Source: Allobosea sp. UNC402CLCol (GTDB lineage: Bacteria > Pseudomonadota > Alphaproteobacteria > Rhizobiales > Beijerinckiaceae). Taken from it: 64,000 nucleotides of DNA. Positions 1-8,589 of this stretch are shown one piece after another. A program made the translations under genes and the position numbers. Every line of letters starts with the position of its first letter. Position 1 is the first letter of the stretch. Where the stretch lies: the NCBI RefSeq assembly GCF_000745475.1, contig NZ_JQJJ01000002.1, positions 1-64,000 on the forward strand, in the 5' to 3' direction. The notes below the pieces were generated by a model. That model ran no database searches, had not been told where the DNA came from, and saw only the letters and a list, made by a program, of their open reading frames with translations.

Positions 1-46
1 CCACCGTCATCACGCAAAGCTCCCAGCAAGCCAGCACTCAGAACGA

Positions 47-88
47 GTGACATCTCTAACGGGGAGACTGGTGACCTTTCTAACGGGG
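47..88. repeat. Two tandem 18-bp-like repeats at the window edge
   Basis: Two copies of a motif of the form GTGACNTYTCTAACGGGG begin at 47 and 71, a 24-bp period. About 20 bp further on is a small inverted repeat, CATAAG-GTAT-CTTATG (105-122 region). Short direct repeats followed by a dyad are typical of the ends of some insertion sequences, IS21-like ones among them, but no transposase is readable here. The assignment as an IS end is a guess. Confidence 0.35.
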
Positions 89-382
89 GCCTACACTCGG
101 TGTTCGCATAAGGTATCTTATGGAACTATGACTTGGCGTCGCGCCGACGCTAGATGGGCGCAAATCGACGCTATTTCTTGGCTCGCACACCTACTAGTGG
201 CGCCTTGCATCATGCGTACTCTCCGTTGGCAACGGTATGTTGGACTGCGGCAGAGCTGGTCGGTGCCGCGGCTACAGCCTTGAGGTTGCGTTGCCACGAC
301 CGGCCATTGGACCCTTGCCCAGAAGCGGACTCTCATCCAGCGCTGTTCAGCAGAGATCAAAACGATCTGTGGTGGGCTTGAG
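89..382. other. No recognisable gene
   Basis: Open frames on both strands are short and have compositions typical of shadow frames (runs of Arg, Ser, Pro). I see no family resemblance and no good ribosome binding site, so I leave it unannotated. Confidence 0.5.
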
Positions 383-724
383 TCACCCGAGGTACTGCCG
401 CGCCAGCATCGCTTCGAGCCGCAAAGCGACAGCGCGGTCAGTCTGACCCAGGCGCTCGAATTGAGCGGCGGCGTCCTCGCGCTCCTCGATCTCCATTGTG
501 AGGATGCGTCGGACGTCGGTGTCGTCGAGAACCAGTCGCTCTACCTCCGCCGTGCCGCTTCGGAATTCCTGGCCCGATGACGGGGCTGCGGCAATTGCTG
601 GCGCCTCAGCACTGTCGAGCGCCGCGACTAGGCTTCGGAGCACAGCAGCTCTAAGCCCATCCTTCTCCTTCAGAGCATGCCTGAGGTCGGTGCGTAGCCG
701 GGCTTTCATCGTGGTTGCTGCCAT
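383..724 (-). CDS. GatB/YqeY-domain-like protein
   Basis: 113-residue soluble protein resembling the YqeY/GatB C-terminal helical domain. The N-terminal helix carries MKARLRTDLRHALKEKD followed by an LRSLVAALDSAEA segment, and the C-terminal half has a DDTDVRRILTMEIEEREDAA helix. Classical YqeY is nearer 150 residues; short variants of this type occur in actinobacteria and alphaproteobacteria. The family is linked loosely to tRNA-dependent amidation but has no proven activity on its own. The gene stands alone and diverges from the HTH gene at 800. The family call is fairly good, the function unknown. Confidence 0.65.
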   Translation of the reverse strand: MAATTMKARLRTDLRHALKEKDGLRAAVLRSLVAALDSAEAPAIAAAPSSGQEFRSGTAEVERLVLDDTDVRRILTMEIEEREDAAAQFERLGQTDRAVALRLEAMLARQYLG

Positions 725-761
725 TGGCTCCTCATTATCCGCTATCTTGCCATAAAATGTT

Positions 762-791
762 CCTTATAGTACCTATATAGGGAGCAGTAGG
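762..791. promoter_or_regulatory. Divergent promoter region with small palindrome
   Basis: The 75-bp gap between the divergent YqeY-like and HTH genes is AT-rich and contains the perfect palindrome CCTATATAGG (772-781) with TATAGT/TATATA elements that could act as -10 boxes on either strand. A GGGA ribosome-binding element lies before the ATG at 800. The palindrome is a plausible autoregulatory operator for the HTH protein; this is inference. Confidence 0.4.
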
Positions 792-799
792 GAATTACA

Positions 800-1222
800 A
801 TGTCGGGTAAACTCGTGACGGTCGAGCAGGCGGCCGAGGAGCTCAACCTGCATCCCAAGACCGTGCTTCGCCATATTCGCGAGGGGCGCCTCTCGGCGAC
901 CAAGGTCGGGAAGGCCTACCGCATCGATCGGGGAACGCTGGATGCGTTTGGCGGCATCGTGCGCGGCCATTCGAGTTCGGCCGCCCATGTCCGCGCGACC
1001 TGCATCGTCGAGGTCACGGACATCTCGGCCGATGGAGCAGAGCGAATGGCCTCGCTGCTCAACGCGGCCGGCGCGACGGGGGACGCGCGGACGGCGCCGC
1101 TGCATCTCAGCACAGCATTCGATCCAGCCGGCCGCAATCTCAAGATCGTCTTGATCGCCCATCCCTCGGATGCAGCGAGGCTGCTCGAGCTGGTGGATCT
1201 GCAAATGCGAGCGCTCAAATGA
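800..1222 (+). CDS. Excisionase/MerR-type helix-turn-helix DNA-binding protein
   Basis: 140 residues. Residues about 5-50 form a typical excisionase-family winged helix (VTVEQAAEELNLHPKTVLRHIREGRLSATKVGKAYRIDRGTLDAF). The remaining 85 residues form a C-terminal domain that I do not recognise, perhaps ligand-sensing. The stop overlaps the start of the downstream hydrolase by 4 bp, so the two are translationally coupled; the regulator probably controls its own operon. HTH call is secure; the ligand is unknown. Confidence 0.8.
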   Translation: MSGKLVTVEQAAEELNLHPKTVLRHIREGRLSATKVGKAYRIDRGTLDAFGGIVRGHSSSAAHVRATCIVEVTDISADGAERMASLLNAAGATGDARTAPLHLSTAFDPAGRNLKIVLIAHPSDAARLLELVDLQMRALK

Positions 1223-2115
1223 CGGTCGCCATCTATCGCAGCAAGAGCGCGGCCGCGGCTGCTGCTGCCCTCTATCGCGACGTCCTCGACCGCTGGCCTG
1301 TTCCGAAGGAAGAGCTCTATCTGCCCACATGTCAGGGCCGGACCTTTGTGCTCGCATGCGGCCCAAAGGGTGCGCCGCCTGTCCTGCTGCTCCATGGCGC
1401 GCAGGCGAACAGTGCCGCCTGGCTTCCCGACACCGCATTATGGGCTTCGCGGTTCCGCCTCTACGCCGTCGATATGATCGGCGAGCCCGGTTTCAGCGCC
1501 CCTGCACGGCCTGCGCTGGCGGGCGATGCCCATGCCTCATGGCTCGACGACGTCTTCGAAGGACTCGGGCTTCGAACTGCCGGAATCGTCGGGACATCGC
1601 TCGGCGGCTGGCTGGCGCTCGACTACGCCAAGCGCAGGCCGATGGCTGTCCAGGCGCTTGCCCTCATCTGCCCGGCCGGCATCGGCCGGCAGAAGAACCT
1701 GCTGCTGAAGGCCGCTCCGCTGCTCCTCCTGGGATCCTGGGGCAAACGCAGGATCCGCGAAATGGTGTTCGGACCGCCGCCGAAGGAGCTGCCTGCCGAG
1801 CTCCAGCTGATCGCGAATCTGATGGAGAGTATCGGCCGTGCGGCCAAACCGCGGATCGTCAACATCCCCAGGCTGACGGATGAAGAGCTTCGCAGGTTGG
1901 CGATGCCGATCCTTGCCGTCGTCGGAAGGCGAGATGCTCTGATCAACTCTGTGCAGACGCGCGAGCGGCTCGAGCAGAACGCCCCGCATGCGAAGATATG
2001 CTTCATTGAGGACGGCTATCACTTCCTGCCGAGCCAGTCCGAGCGAGTCTTCGCTTTCCTACAGCAGAGCATTCCCCCGCAAGAGAAAGTCGGAACCGGG
2101 AGGTTGGCGCCATAA
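1219..2115 (+). CDS. Alpha/beta-fold hydrolase
   Basis: 298 residues with the alpha/beta-hydrolase hallmarks: oxyanion segment VLLLHGAQANS near residue 58, nucleophile elbow GTSLGG near residue 123, acid in VVGRRDALI near residue 235 and base in DGYHFLP near residue 266. There is no signal peptide, so it is probably a cytoplasmic esterase or C-C hydrolase. It is coupled to the upstream HTH gene by ATGA overlap, which suggests a two-gene ligand-responsive detoxification or degradation operon. The substrate cannot be deduced. Confidence 0.85.
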   Translation: MTVAIYRSKSAAAAAAALYRDVLDRWPVPKEELYLPTCQGRTFVLACGPKGAPPVLLLHGAQANSAAWLPDTALWASRFRLYAVDMIGEPGFSAPARPALAGDAHASWLDDVFEGLGLRTAGIVGTSLGGWLALDYAKRRPMAVQALALICPAGIGRQKNLLLKAAPLLLLGSWGKRRIREMVFGPPPKELPAELQLIANLMESIGRAAKPRIVNIPRLTDEELRRLAMPILAVVGRRDALINSVQTRERLEQNAPHAKICFIEDGYHFLPSQSERVFAFLQQSIPPQEKVGTGRLAP

Positions 2116-2322
2116 CCAGACATTCGATCCCTACCTGGAAGCAGACATCCGGTGCCCGGCCAGGACGACTGATGTCAGTACGCAACCGTCAAGTCTGCGT
2201 TACAGGGCGGTGGAGCCATCGAACCTCAGCGACGTGAGCTACGATTGACTCGCTCCACTCAAGATGGATAGCGGGCGCGATCTCGGTACTTTCGCGAGGT
2301 TAGCTGAGATCTTCTACGCTCC

Positions 2323-2352
2323 GGCGCTGCCAGCTTCCAGGCTGGCAGCGCC
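2323..2352. terminator. Strong stem-loop between convergent genes
   Basis: Perfect 12-bp arms (GGCGCTGCCAGC and its complement) around a 6-nt loop lie between the 3' ends of the convergent hydrolase and metallo-beta-lactamase-fold genes. There is no T-run on either side, so it is either a bidirectional stem-loop terminator of atypical form or a repeat-type hairpin. Confidence 0.5.
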
Positions 2353-2363
2353 CGAACAACCGC

Positions 2364-3209
2364 TTAGTAGTCCCACCAGGCGGGCACCCAGCGAAAGAGC
2401 TTCCCTTCCGCCGCCACGCGTCCGACGGATGGGAATGGCATATGCGTGGACACCAGCCAGGAACCGGTCGTCGCCAGTTCCTGCATCAGGCGCAGCCGAA
2501 CGCGGGTCGCCTCCTCGGGATCGTGTTCGAAACCGTTATGCCATTCGGGATGGTCGAACGAGACCGGGAAGATGGCGTCGCCACCGAACATCAGCCTGTC
2601 GCTGCCGGATGCGATGCGGACCACGCTGTGCCCAGGGGTATGACCTCCGGTGCGCGTGACGACCACGCCCGGCGCAACCTGCTGCTCGTGTTCGAACGTA
2701 CGCAACTCGGCATGGTACGTATCCAAGAAGCGCCTTGACGCATTTCTGGCAATCTCTGCAAGCGCCGGCGGCATGCCGGTGCGTGAGAAATCGGGCGCTT
2801 TCCAGAATGAGGCTTCCGCGGCGGAGACATGGATCCGCAGATCCGGACGCAGCTGCTCCTTCACTCCTTCGACCAGCAGCCCGCCGACATGGTCGAAGTG
2901 CATATGTGTCAGGACGACATCTGTGACGGAAGCCAGATCGACGCCTGCGGCCGCCAGCCGATGCGCTAACAGCCCGGCCCGCGTGAAGTCCGGAACTTCA
3001 CCGCCAATCCCGCTGTCGACGAGAATGGTTTGAGCCCCGCTGCGCACCACGACCGCATTCAGCGCCCAATCGAATGTATCATGCGCCAGGAATGAACGGT
3101 CGAGCCACGCGTTCCGGGTCGCCGGGTCGGCATTGGTCGCCATCGACTCGGCCGGCGGCTCCAGGACGCCGTCGCTGATCACGAGTACATCGATCTCGCC
3201 GACCCGCAC
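2364..3209 (-). CDS. MBL-fold metallohydrolase
   Basis: 281 residues. The metallo-beta-lactamase zinc motif HxHxDH appears as THMHFDH near residue 103, with a second zinc-ligand His in GGHTPGH near residue 190 and the Asp in MFGGDAIF near residue 213. Layout matches the N-acyl-homoserine-lactonase/quinolone-lactonase-like soluble hydrolases. No signal peptide is evident, so it should be cytoplasmic. A related but broken copy lies in inverted orientation immediately upstream (3262-3540). A lactonase role is possible and would be notable because an AHL synthase is also in the window, but the motif alone does not show it. Confidence 0.85.
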   Translation of the reverse strand: MRVGEIDVLVISDGVLEPPAESMATNADPATRNAWLDRSFLAHDTFDWALNAVVVRSGAQTILVDSGIGGEVPDFTRAGLLAHRLAAAGVDLASVTDVVLTHMHFDHVGGLLVEGVKEQLRPDLRIHVSAAEASFWKAPDFSRTGMPPALAEIARNASRRFLDTYHAELRTFEHEQQVAPGVVVTRTGGHTPGHSVVRIASGSDRLMFGGDAIFPVSFDHPEWHNGFEHDPEEATRVRLRLMQELATTGSWLVSTHMPFPSVGRVAAEGKLFRWVPAWWDY

Positions 3210-3261
3210 CGCGTAGCGCGATGGAACGAGCTCCTCGGGTCCTGTCCTGCTGGGGTGAGGC

Positions 3262-3540
3262 GATGGTCACAACGTCGCCGCGACCGAGCGGGCGACCTGG
3301 CTGAACGAGATGTTCCTGCCGCAGGACGCGTTCGACTGGTCGCTGAACGTGGTCGTGGTCCGCAGCGGCGACCAGACCATTCTGGTCGATGCGGGACTGG
3401 GGCTGGACCCGAACCTGAATCTGCCCAAGGCAGGCCAGCTGATCAAGCGATTGGCGGCTGCTGGTATCGACCTCGCATCGGTCACCGATGTCGTGCTGAC
3501 GCATATGCACATGGACCATGTCGGCGGGCTGCTCGTCGAA
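3262..3540 (+). pseudogene. Truncated MBL-fold hydrolase fragment
   Basis: The plus strand reads through about 93 codons closely resembling residues 30-120 of the neighbouring metallohydrolase: DAFDWSLNVVVVRSGDQTIL, then [18 protein letters not shown] and LLVEGV. It lacks the N-terminus, and the homology stops abruptly after LLVEGV, just beyond the zinc motif. The remainder of the enzyme is absent and the DNA continues as a different hydrolase. It is an inverted partial duplicate of the gene at 2364-3209. Confidence 0.75.
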
Positions 3541-3841
3541 GGCGTGCGGCCTCCCGATCGAGGTCTTCGACGGCTTTCGCAAAAGCCTCGCCGCCCATCA
3601 CGACGGCATCAAGGCCTTTTCCGAGACCGATTTCACCGAAGACCTCAAGGTGATCGAGGTCCCGACCCTCGTGATGCATGGCGATGACGATCAGGTCGTC
3701 CCGATCGGCGACAGCGCTCCGCTCACCGCCAAGCTGCTCAAGCGAGCGACACTGAACATCTACAACAAGCTGCCCCACGGCATGGCGACCACCCACGCGG
3801 ACGTCGTGAACAGGGATATCCTGGCCTTCGTCCGAGGCTGA
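3541..3841 (+). pseudogene. C-terminal half of an alpha/beta hydrolase (chloroperoxidase-like)
   Basis: About 100 codons in a different frame from the preceding fragment encode the end of a non-heme chloroperoxidase/AB-hydrolase. Visible parts are the cap segment ([20 protein letters not shown]), the catalytic Asp region ([16 protein letters not shown]) and the catalytic His ([14 protein letters not shown]), ending normally with LAFVRG. The nucleophile half is missing. Its fusion point to the MBL fragment lies at about 3541-3545, so this is a recombination scar rather than a designed fusion. Confidence 0.75.
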
Positions 3842-4087
3842 ACCGCGAGGACGAGGCGGGAATCAAAGCCGCCTCGTTCATGTTCGCGTCACGGACGCGA
3901 CGAAACAAAAACGGTGCCGGCGTTCGCAATAAGGCAACCGGAACGCGCGAAGGCACGTCATAGTCCGCCAAGCTCAGCAAAAGGACTAATCTGACTGTCC
4001 AAAAGCGGTCATTCCGAATGTCAGCAAAGGGCCAAACTCGCCCATTCAAAACGTAGGCGCTACGAGAGGTGCCGACGTTCTGAGGGA

Positions 4088-6235
4088 TTAGCGGCGCGGT
4101 AGGCCGGGGTCACCGAACCCGCGCTGCAGCATCGCAAAGGTCTCCACAGCTTGAGTAATGGAGCTGTTTGGAGCAGATCTTTCAAGAGTCTGCATCATTG
4201 TTGCGAAGACAGCGTCCTGTTCAGCGCTAGCAGACGCGATCATCGCCCGTAGATCGCAATTTTCTCCAACGGTAGCGGGCGGCGAGCCAAGGCTCAATTC
4301 TCTGGATGGTTTCGCGTTCGACCGGGCCCCAGCGGTTTTGCCAACCACGGAGCGCTCAGTGCGGCCCGCCGTAGGTTCGGGATGCGGTATCGGTGTTTCC
4401 CGGCTTGTCGGCGGCGCGGTTCCTCCGTTCCATTCTGGCTTGGGAGCAGCCCCGGACGGCTGTCCCAATTCGGATTGATTCATCGCCGCCGATGCGTTGA
4501 TCGCTCCCACCACCTCCTCGTCATGCCAAGGGCGCAGCCTCGGTAGCTGCGGTGGCGCTCCTCGCGAGGCCTCATAGAGCCGCCGATACGGCCGATCCAG
4601 GTAATGCCGGATCTTGGTAAGCTCGAAGGATGGCGAGTTCTTCACCATCAGGATCGAGAGCCGCGCCGACATTTCGCGCAGCTCAAGCGGGCTGCGGAGC
4701 GACCGCGGCGTATAGTGGGGCGCCCAGACGCGAGGCGAGAAGATCCCCTGTCCCGGTCGCATCACCGGCGTCTTGTAGATCTGGGTGGTCTCGCCGAGCA
4801 TCTCCGACACGAATTCCGCCGTCTCGAGATCGTTGATCTGGATGAAAAGCTTGATCTGCGACCCAGAGAGCGTGGTGATACGCGTATTCCGGCCATAGAG
4901 CTCGTCGAGCTGGGCGATATCCTGCAAGATGATCGCCATCCGAAAGCCGTAGCCGGCAGAAATGGTGATCTTCGAGATCAGTGAGTCCATGCGCCCGACA
5001 TGGTAAAACTCGTCGAGCATGAGCAGCACCCGATGCGGTTCATCCGGGCCCGGGATCTTTTCCATCAGCAGGTCGTGGATCTGCTGGAATAGGATTCGGA
5101 TCAGCGGTCGGAAGATCGCGAGTTCGGCAATGGTGCAGCCGATGAAGATCGTCATCGGCTGCCTGCGAAGTTCACGGATATCGAAATCGGAGGTCTCGGT
5201 CGCCGCTGAAATCAGCCCATTGTTCCAAAGGCTCATCGCCATATTGACGTTGAACACGGCGCTGTTGCGGGTCTCGGGCTCCAGCGCGATGTACTGATTG
5301 AAGCTGTCGATGACCCAGGTCGGCAGATGCTGGGATTCAGTCTGCACGATCGCACGCAGGACGGTCGAGATGTCCTTGCCGGTCGTCGTCATGCGGGCGA
5401 CGCTGCGCATATGCTGGGCTGATGCCGTCAGTGGCGACGAGAGCACATAGCCGATCAGGGCCGAGAGCAGCAGGCGCCCTGCCCCGGCCCAGGTGTCGTC
5501 GGCCTTCTCCGGAATGACGAAGCTCGCGACGACCAAGCAATCGGTCGCCATGCGCTCGTCGCGCCGCACGAAATCCAGCGGATTATAGCGATGGGTGTCG
5601 GGCGAGCCCGGCGAGAACATGAAGACCTTGTCGCCCTGCCGCCGCCGATGGCCTGCAAGCGCCTCGAAATTCTCGCGCTTCGGATCGAAGAAGACGGCCG
5701 AACCCTGCCAGAGATAGCCGTTCGGTAGCACGAAGCCGGTGCCCTTGCCCGATCGCGATGGGCCAACGACAAGGATGTGGGCCGGCTCGTCCGAGCGGAA
5801 GGTGACACCGTTCAACGTGCCGAGAATGATGCCCTGCTTGCCGGTCAGTCCCTGCTTCGCGGCCTCCATGATGGTGCCGAAGCGGGCCGCGCCAAAGGGC
5901 ATCTGCCGGCGGTTGACCAATCCGACGATGACGAGGCCGATGCCAATCGCGACGACGGTGCCGGCAGCATAGCCGCCGCGGATCAACGCCTCCGTTTGCG
6001 TCGGCGGATAGATGAGCCGCTCGCAGAAATGCCGCCAGGCGATCAAGGCGAAGCCGGACGAGCGGTCGGCGTTCTGCATCCGAAGCAAGGCCCAGCGTTG
6101 CGCCCCTTCGGCTGGAAAGCGCGATGGCGCCCAGCGCAAACCGACGATGACCTCATAGGCGAGGCTCCACAGCAGCCAGAAGGCGATCAGCGCCAGGACG
6201 GCAACGCTGATCCTATAGGCGACGATGCGCGCCAT
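4088..6235 (-). CDS. virD4: VirD4/TraG-family type IV coupling protein
   Basis: 715 residues. Two N-terminal membrane segments (about residues 8-30 and 88-108) are followed by the cytoplasmic ATPase: Walker A GPSRSGKGTG near residue 158 and Walker B VLLMLDEF near residue 408. The coupling protein is the inner-membrane receptor that feeds the relaxase-DNA complex into the VirB channel. The C-terminal 150 residues are low-complexity, rich in Pro/Ser/Glu. It is the last gene of the virB operon, and its start overlaps the end of virB11 by 23 bp. A dedicated relaxase is not seen nearby. Confidence 0.93.
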   Translation of the reverse strand: MARIVAYRISVAVLALIAFWLLWSLAYEVIVGLRWAPSRFPAEGAQRWALLRMQNADRSSGFALIAWRHFCERLIYPPTQTEALIRGGYAAGTVVAIGIGLVIVGLVNRRQMPFGAARFGTIMEAAKQGLTGKQGIILGTLNGVTFRSDEPAHILVVGPSRSGKGTGFVLPNGYLWQGSAVFFDPKRENFEALAGHRRRQGDKVFMFSPGSPDTHRYNPLDFVRRDERMATDCLVVASFVIPEKADDTWAGAGRLLLSALIGYVLSSPLTASAQHMRSVARMTTTGKDISTVLRAIVQTESQHLPTWVIDSFNQYIALEPETRNSAVFNVNMAMSLWNNGLISAATETSDFDIRELRRQPMTIFIGCTIAELAIFRPLIRILFQQIHDLLMEKIPGPDEPHRVLLMLDEFYHVGRMDSLISKITISAGYGFRMAIILQDIAQLDELYGRNTRITTLSGSQIKLFIQINDLETAEFVSEMLGETTQIYKTPVMRPGQGIFSPRVWAPHYTPRSLRSPLELREMSARLSILMVKNSPSFELTKIRHYLDRPYRRLYEASRGAPPQLPRLRPWHDEEVVGAINASAAMNQSELGQPSGAAPKPEWNGGTAPPTSRETPIPHPEPTAGRTERSVVGKTAGARSNAKPSRELSLGSPPATVGENCDLRAMIASASAEQDAVFATMMQTLERSAPNSSITQAVETFAMLQRGFGDPGLPRR

Positions 6236-7271
6236 GGCCCTCTTGCCCTCGCTGACGTTCCTCCAGCCATTCCGCCATCCGCGCGAAATAAACCGCGGAC
6301 GTGCCGCGCCAGCCGCCGATCTTGGTCTGCTGGATCACGATCGGCAGGACGGATTTGATGTAGGCGATGATCTCCGCGCGCTTCAGGCCGAGCCCGGCCT
6401 GCATCACCATGAGGGCAAGCTGCTCGAAAGCGCCGGCGGGACTATCGGCATGAACGGTCGTGATGCTGCCGGGATGGCCGGTATTGATCGCGCGCAGAAA
6501 GGAATAGGCCTCGGCGCCGCGGATCTCGCCGAGGAAGATCCGGTCGGGGCGCAAGCGCAGCGACGCCTGCAACAGCATCTCGACAGTGACGCGCGCCTCG
6601 CCCTGATCACCCTTCGAGGCGATCAGCGGCAGATAGTTCGGCTGCATTGGCCTGACTTCGCGGGTGTCCTCGATGGTGATGATCCGCTCATCGGCCGGTA
6701 CCTCCTTCAGGATCGCGTTGAGGAAGGTCGTCTTGCCGGAACTCGTCCCGCCCGAGAGCAGGATCGAATAGCGGTTGACCACGGCGAGCCGGATGAACTC
6801 TTCGATCCGCCCGGCATCGAGATGTTCGCAAAGCGCCCGGTCGATCTCGCTGAGCATTCTCTCCCCGACCCTCTCCACCTGCCTGAACGAGCCGAGCCTG
6901 CGGTAATCGTCGAGCTGCATCTCCTTGATCACCTGCTTGCGGATCGCGAAGGCGCCGCCGGCGGGGGTCGCCGGCGGAATGACGCCCTGGAAGCGCTCAC
7001 CGGTCGGCAGCGCTGCCGACAACAGCGGGTGTTCCTCATTCACGCTCTGCCCGGAATGGCCTGCGATGCGCTCGGCGAGATGGCGGATCGCCTGCTCGGT
7101 CAACTCTGGAAGCTCGTGGCGCTCCATCTCCGATTGACCGAAACGCTCGACCCAGACCATGCCGGGACCATTCGCGCAGATCTCGACGACCTGATCGTCG
7201 TCGAGCCAGGGACGGAGCGGCCCAAGCGCGCGATCAAGGAAGACCGTGAGATTTCTGGATGGTGCGCTCAC
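6213..7271 (-). CDS. virB11: VirB11 hexameric traffic ATPase
   Basis: 352 residues. Walker A GGTSSGKTT is at about 174-182, the Asp box TIEDTREV at about 199-206 and Walker B RPDRIFLGEIRG at about 241-252, with a His box at TTVHADSP. VirB11 powers pilus assembly and substrate transfer at the cytoplasmic face of the channel. The GTG start lies inside the end of virB10 (38-bp overlap), and the ALGPLRPWLDDD N-terminus matches family members, supporting this start. Confidence 0.93.
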   Translation of the reverse strand: MSAPSRNLTVFLDRALGPLRPWLDDDQVVEICANGPGMVWVERFGQSEMERHELPELTEQAIRHLAERIAGHSGQSVNEEHPLLSAALPTGERFQGVIPPATPAGGAFAIRKQVIKEMQLDDYRRLGSFRQVERVGERMLSEIDRALCEHLDAGRIEEFIRLAVVNRYSILLSGGTSSGKTTFLNAILKEVPADERIITIEDTREVRPMQPNYLPLIASKGDQGEARVTVEMLLQASLRLRPDRIFLGEIRGAEAYSFLRAINTGHPGSITTVHADSPAGAFEQLALMVMQAGLGLKRAEIIAYIKSVLPIVIQQTKIGGWRGTSAVYFARMAEWLEERQRGQEGHGAHRRL

Positions 7272-8580
7272 GCCTGAGCTCCCGCAGCGCCTCCTTCACC
7301 GGATCGGGGTAAAGGGACGAAAAATCGAGGTCCCGCCGAACGAAGACGATGATCCTTGTGCCCTGGTCGAGATGGATCGTCGGTGGGATGTTGATCGAGT
7401 TCTTCAGTGCCTCCTGGGCGATATTGGTCAGGGTCTGCGAGACATTCTGGGCAGCGATCTGCCTCGCCTGAAGCGAGAGCTGGTTTTGACCGACGCCGGT
7501 CTGGGTCTGCGTGACCACGCCGGTCGCGGGATCGGTCGTGGTGATGACCGTGCCGTCGCCCGTCATGTCGTAGTTCTGGCCAAAGCCGCTCAGGAACTGC
7601 GCGGCGCCGCCGACGAGCGACAACATGATCGCGGCGCCGAAGCGCTCGAGATAGTGGTTGTCGACGGTGCCGGCGCTGCCGGCCCGGCCGAGATCGTCGG
7701 TGCCGTTCGAACCGAGCTGGACCGAGACGCCGTCGGAGCGCAGCAATCGCGTCCAGACGACGAAGACACGGGTCTGACCACGGGTGAGTCCGGACTTGTA
7801 TTCGCCGACGAGACGGCTCCCGGCCGGGATCAGGATACGCCGGCCGTCGAAGGACCAGACATTCTCGGCGACGATGGCACGTACCATGCCCGGCAGATCG
7901 CTCTGGACGGCGGTCTCGAGCACCCCGCGGATCATCGTGCCCTGGGCTACCAATGCGTCGATCCGGTTGTTCCTGGTCGCGGGCGCGACATCGACGCCGG
8001 CGGCGGAGACCGAGGCGAGGAAGCGACGATTGGGGTCGTCGTCCGCGGCTGCCGCTGGTCCGGATGCGCTCTCGGGATTCATCGCGCCGGCGGCCGTCGC
8101 GCTATTGTCCGAGATAACCTGTGATGCGCGCAGGCGCTCCCATTTGCGGCGCTCCTCCTCCGCCAGACGCTGGCGTTCGAGCTCGGCCAGACGGCGTGCC
8201 TCGTCGTCATTTGGCATTGCGGCCGGGAAGGGAGGCTCGGGCGCGGGCGGCGGGTGGATGGTCTGCGGTGGTGCTGGCGGAGGCGCCGCCGGCTCGACCG
8301 GCGCTTGCGGAATGACGATCGTGCCCTGGTCGGTCTGAGGCCGCGGCGTCGACAGCGACGGCGCGGGAAACTGCGTCGTCGTGAACTCCTCCTTGTCCGG
8401 CGCGGTCATGACGGCCGAGCGCTGACTGGTGGTGCGATAGATCAGCCAGCCGGCGACGACGACCGCTCCGACCGGAACGCCGACCGTAAGCAGGCGCCCG
8501 AGCACGGTGCGGCTGCGCGCGACCGAGGTCGCGGCGGCGGCCTCCAGCTCGAAAGCGCGATAGTCCTCGGCGCTCGGCAT
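7234..8580 (-). CDS. virB10: VirB10 (TrbI-type) channel scaffold protein
   Basis: 448 residues with the VirB10 architecture: short cytoplasmic N-terminus, a single membrane span at about residues 30-48, a long Pro-rich periplasmic linker (about 70-120), then the conserved C-terminal barrel beginning near RNNRIDALVAQGTMIRGVLE and containing the antenna region. It spans both membranes and links the ATPases to the outer-membrane core with VirB7/VirB9. A GAGGAGCG ribosome binding site precedes the ATG at 8580. Confidence 0.93.
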   Translation of the reverse strand: MPSAEDYRAFELEAAAATSVARSRTVLGRLLTVGVPVGAVVVAGWLIYRTTSQRSAVMTAPDKEEFTTTQFPAPSLSTPRPQTDQGTIVIPQAPVEPAAPPPAPPQTIHPPPAPEPPFPAAMPNDDEARRLAELERQRLAEEERRKWERLRASQVISDNSATAAGAMNPESASGPAAAADDDPNRRFLASVSAAGVDVAPATRNNRIDALVAQGTMIRGVLETAVQSDLPGMVRAIVAENVWSFDGRRILIPAGSRLVGEYKSGLTRGQTRVFVVWTRLLRSDGVSVQLGSNGTDDLGRAGSAGTVDNHYLERFGAAIMLSLVGGAAQFLSGFGQNYDMTGDGTVITTTDPATGVVTQTQTGVGQNQLSLQARQIAAQNVSQTLTNIAQEALKNSINIPPTIHLDQGTRIIVFVRRDLDFSSLYPDPVKEALRELRRERTIQKSHGLP

Positions 8581-8589
8581 CGCTCCTCC

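Noticed and set aside
3541..3841. Designed MBL-alpha/beta-hydrolase fusion enzyme
   Set aside because: The two parts are in different frames and each lacks essential halves; better explained by recombination.
6225..7277. Long plus-strand frame over virB11
   Set aside because: Perfect antisense of a well-supported ATPase gene; Arg/Asp-rich product typical of shadow frames in GC-rich DNA.
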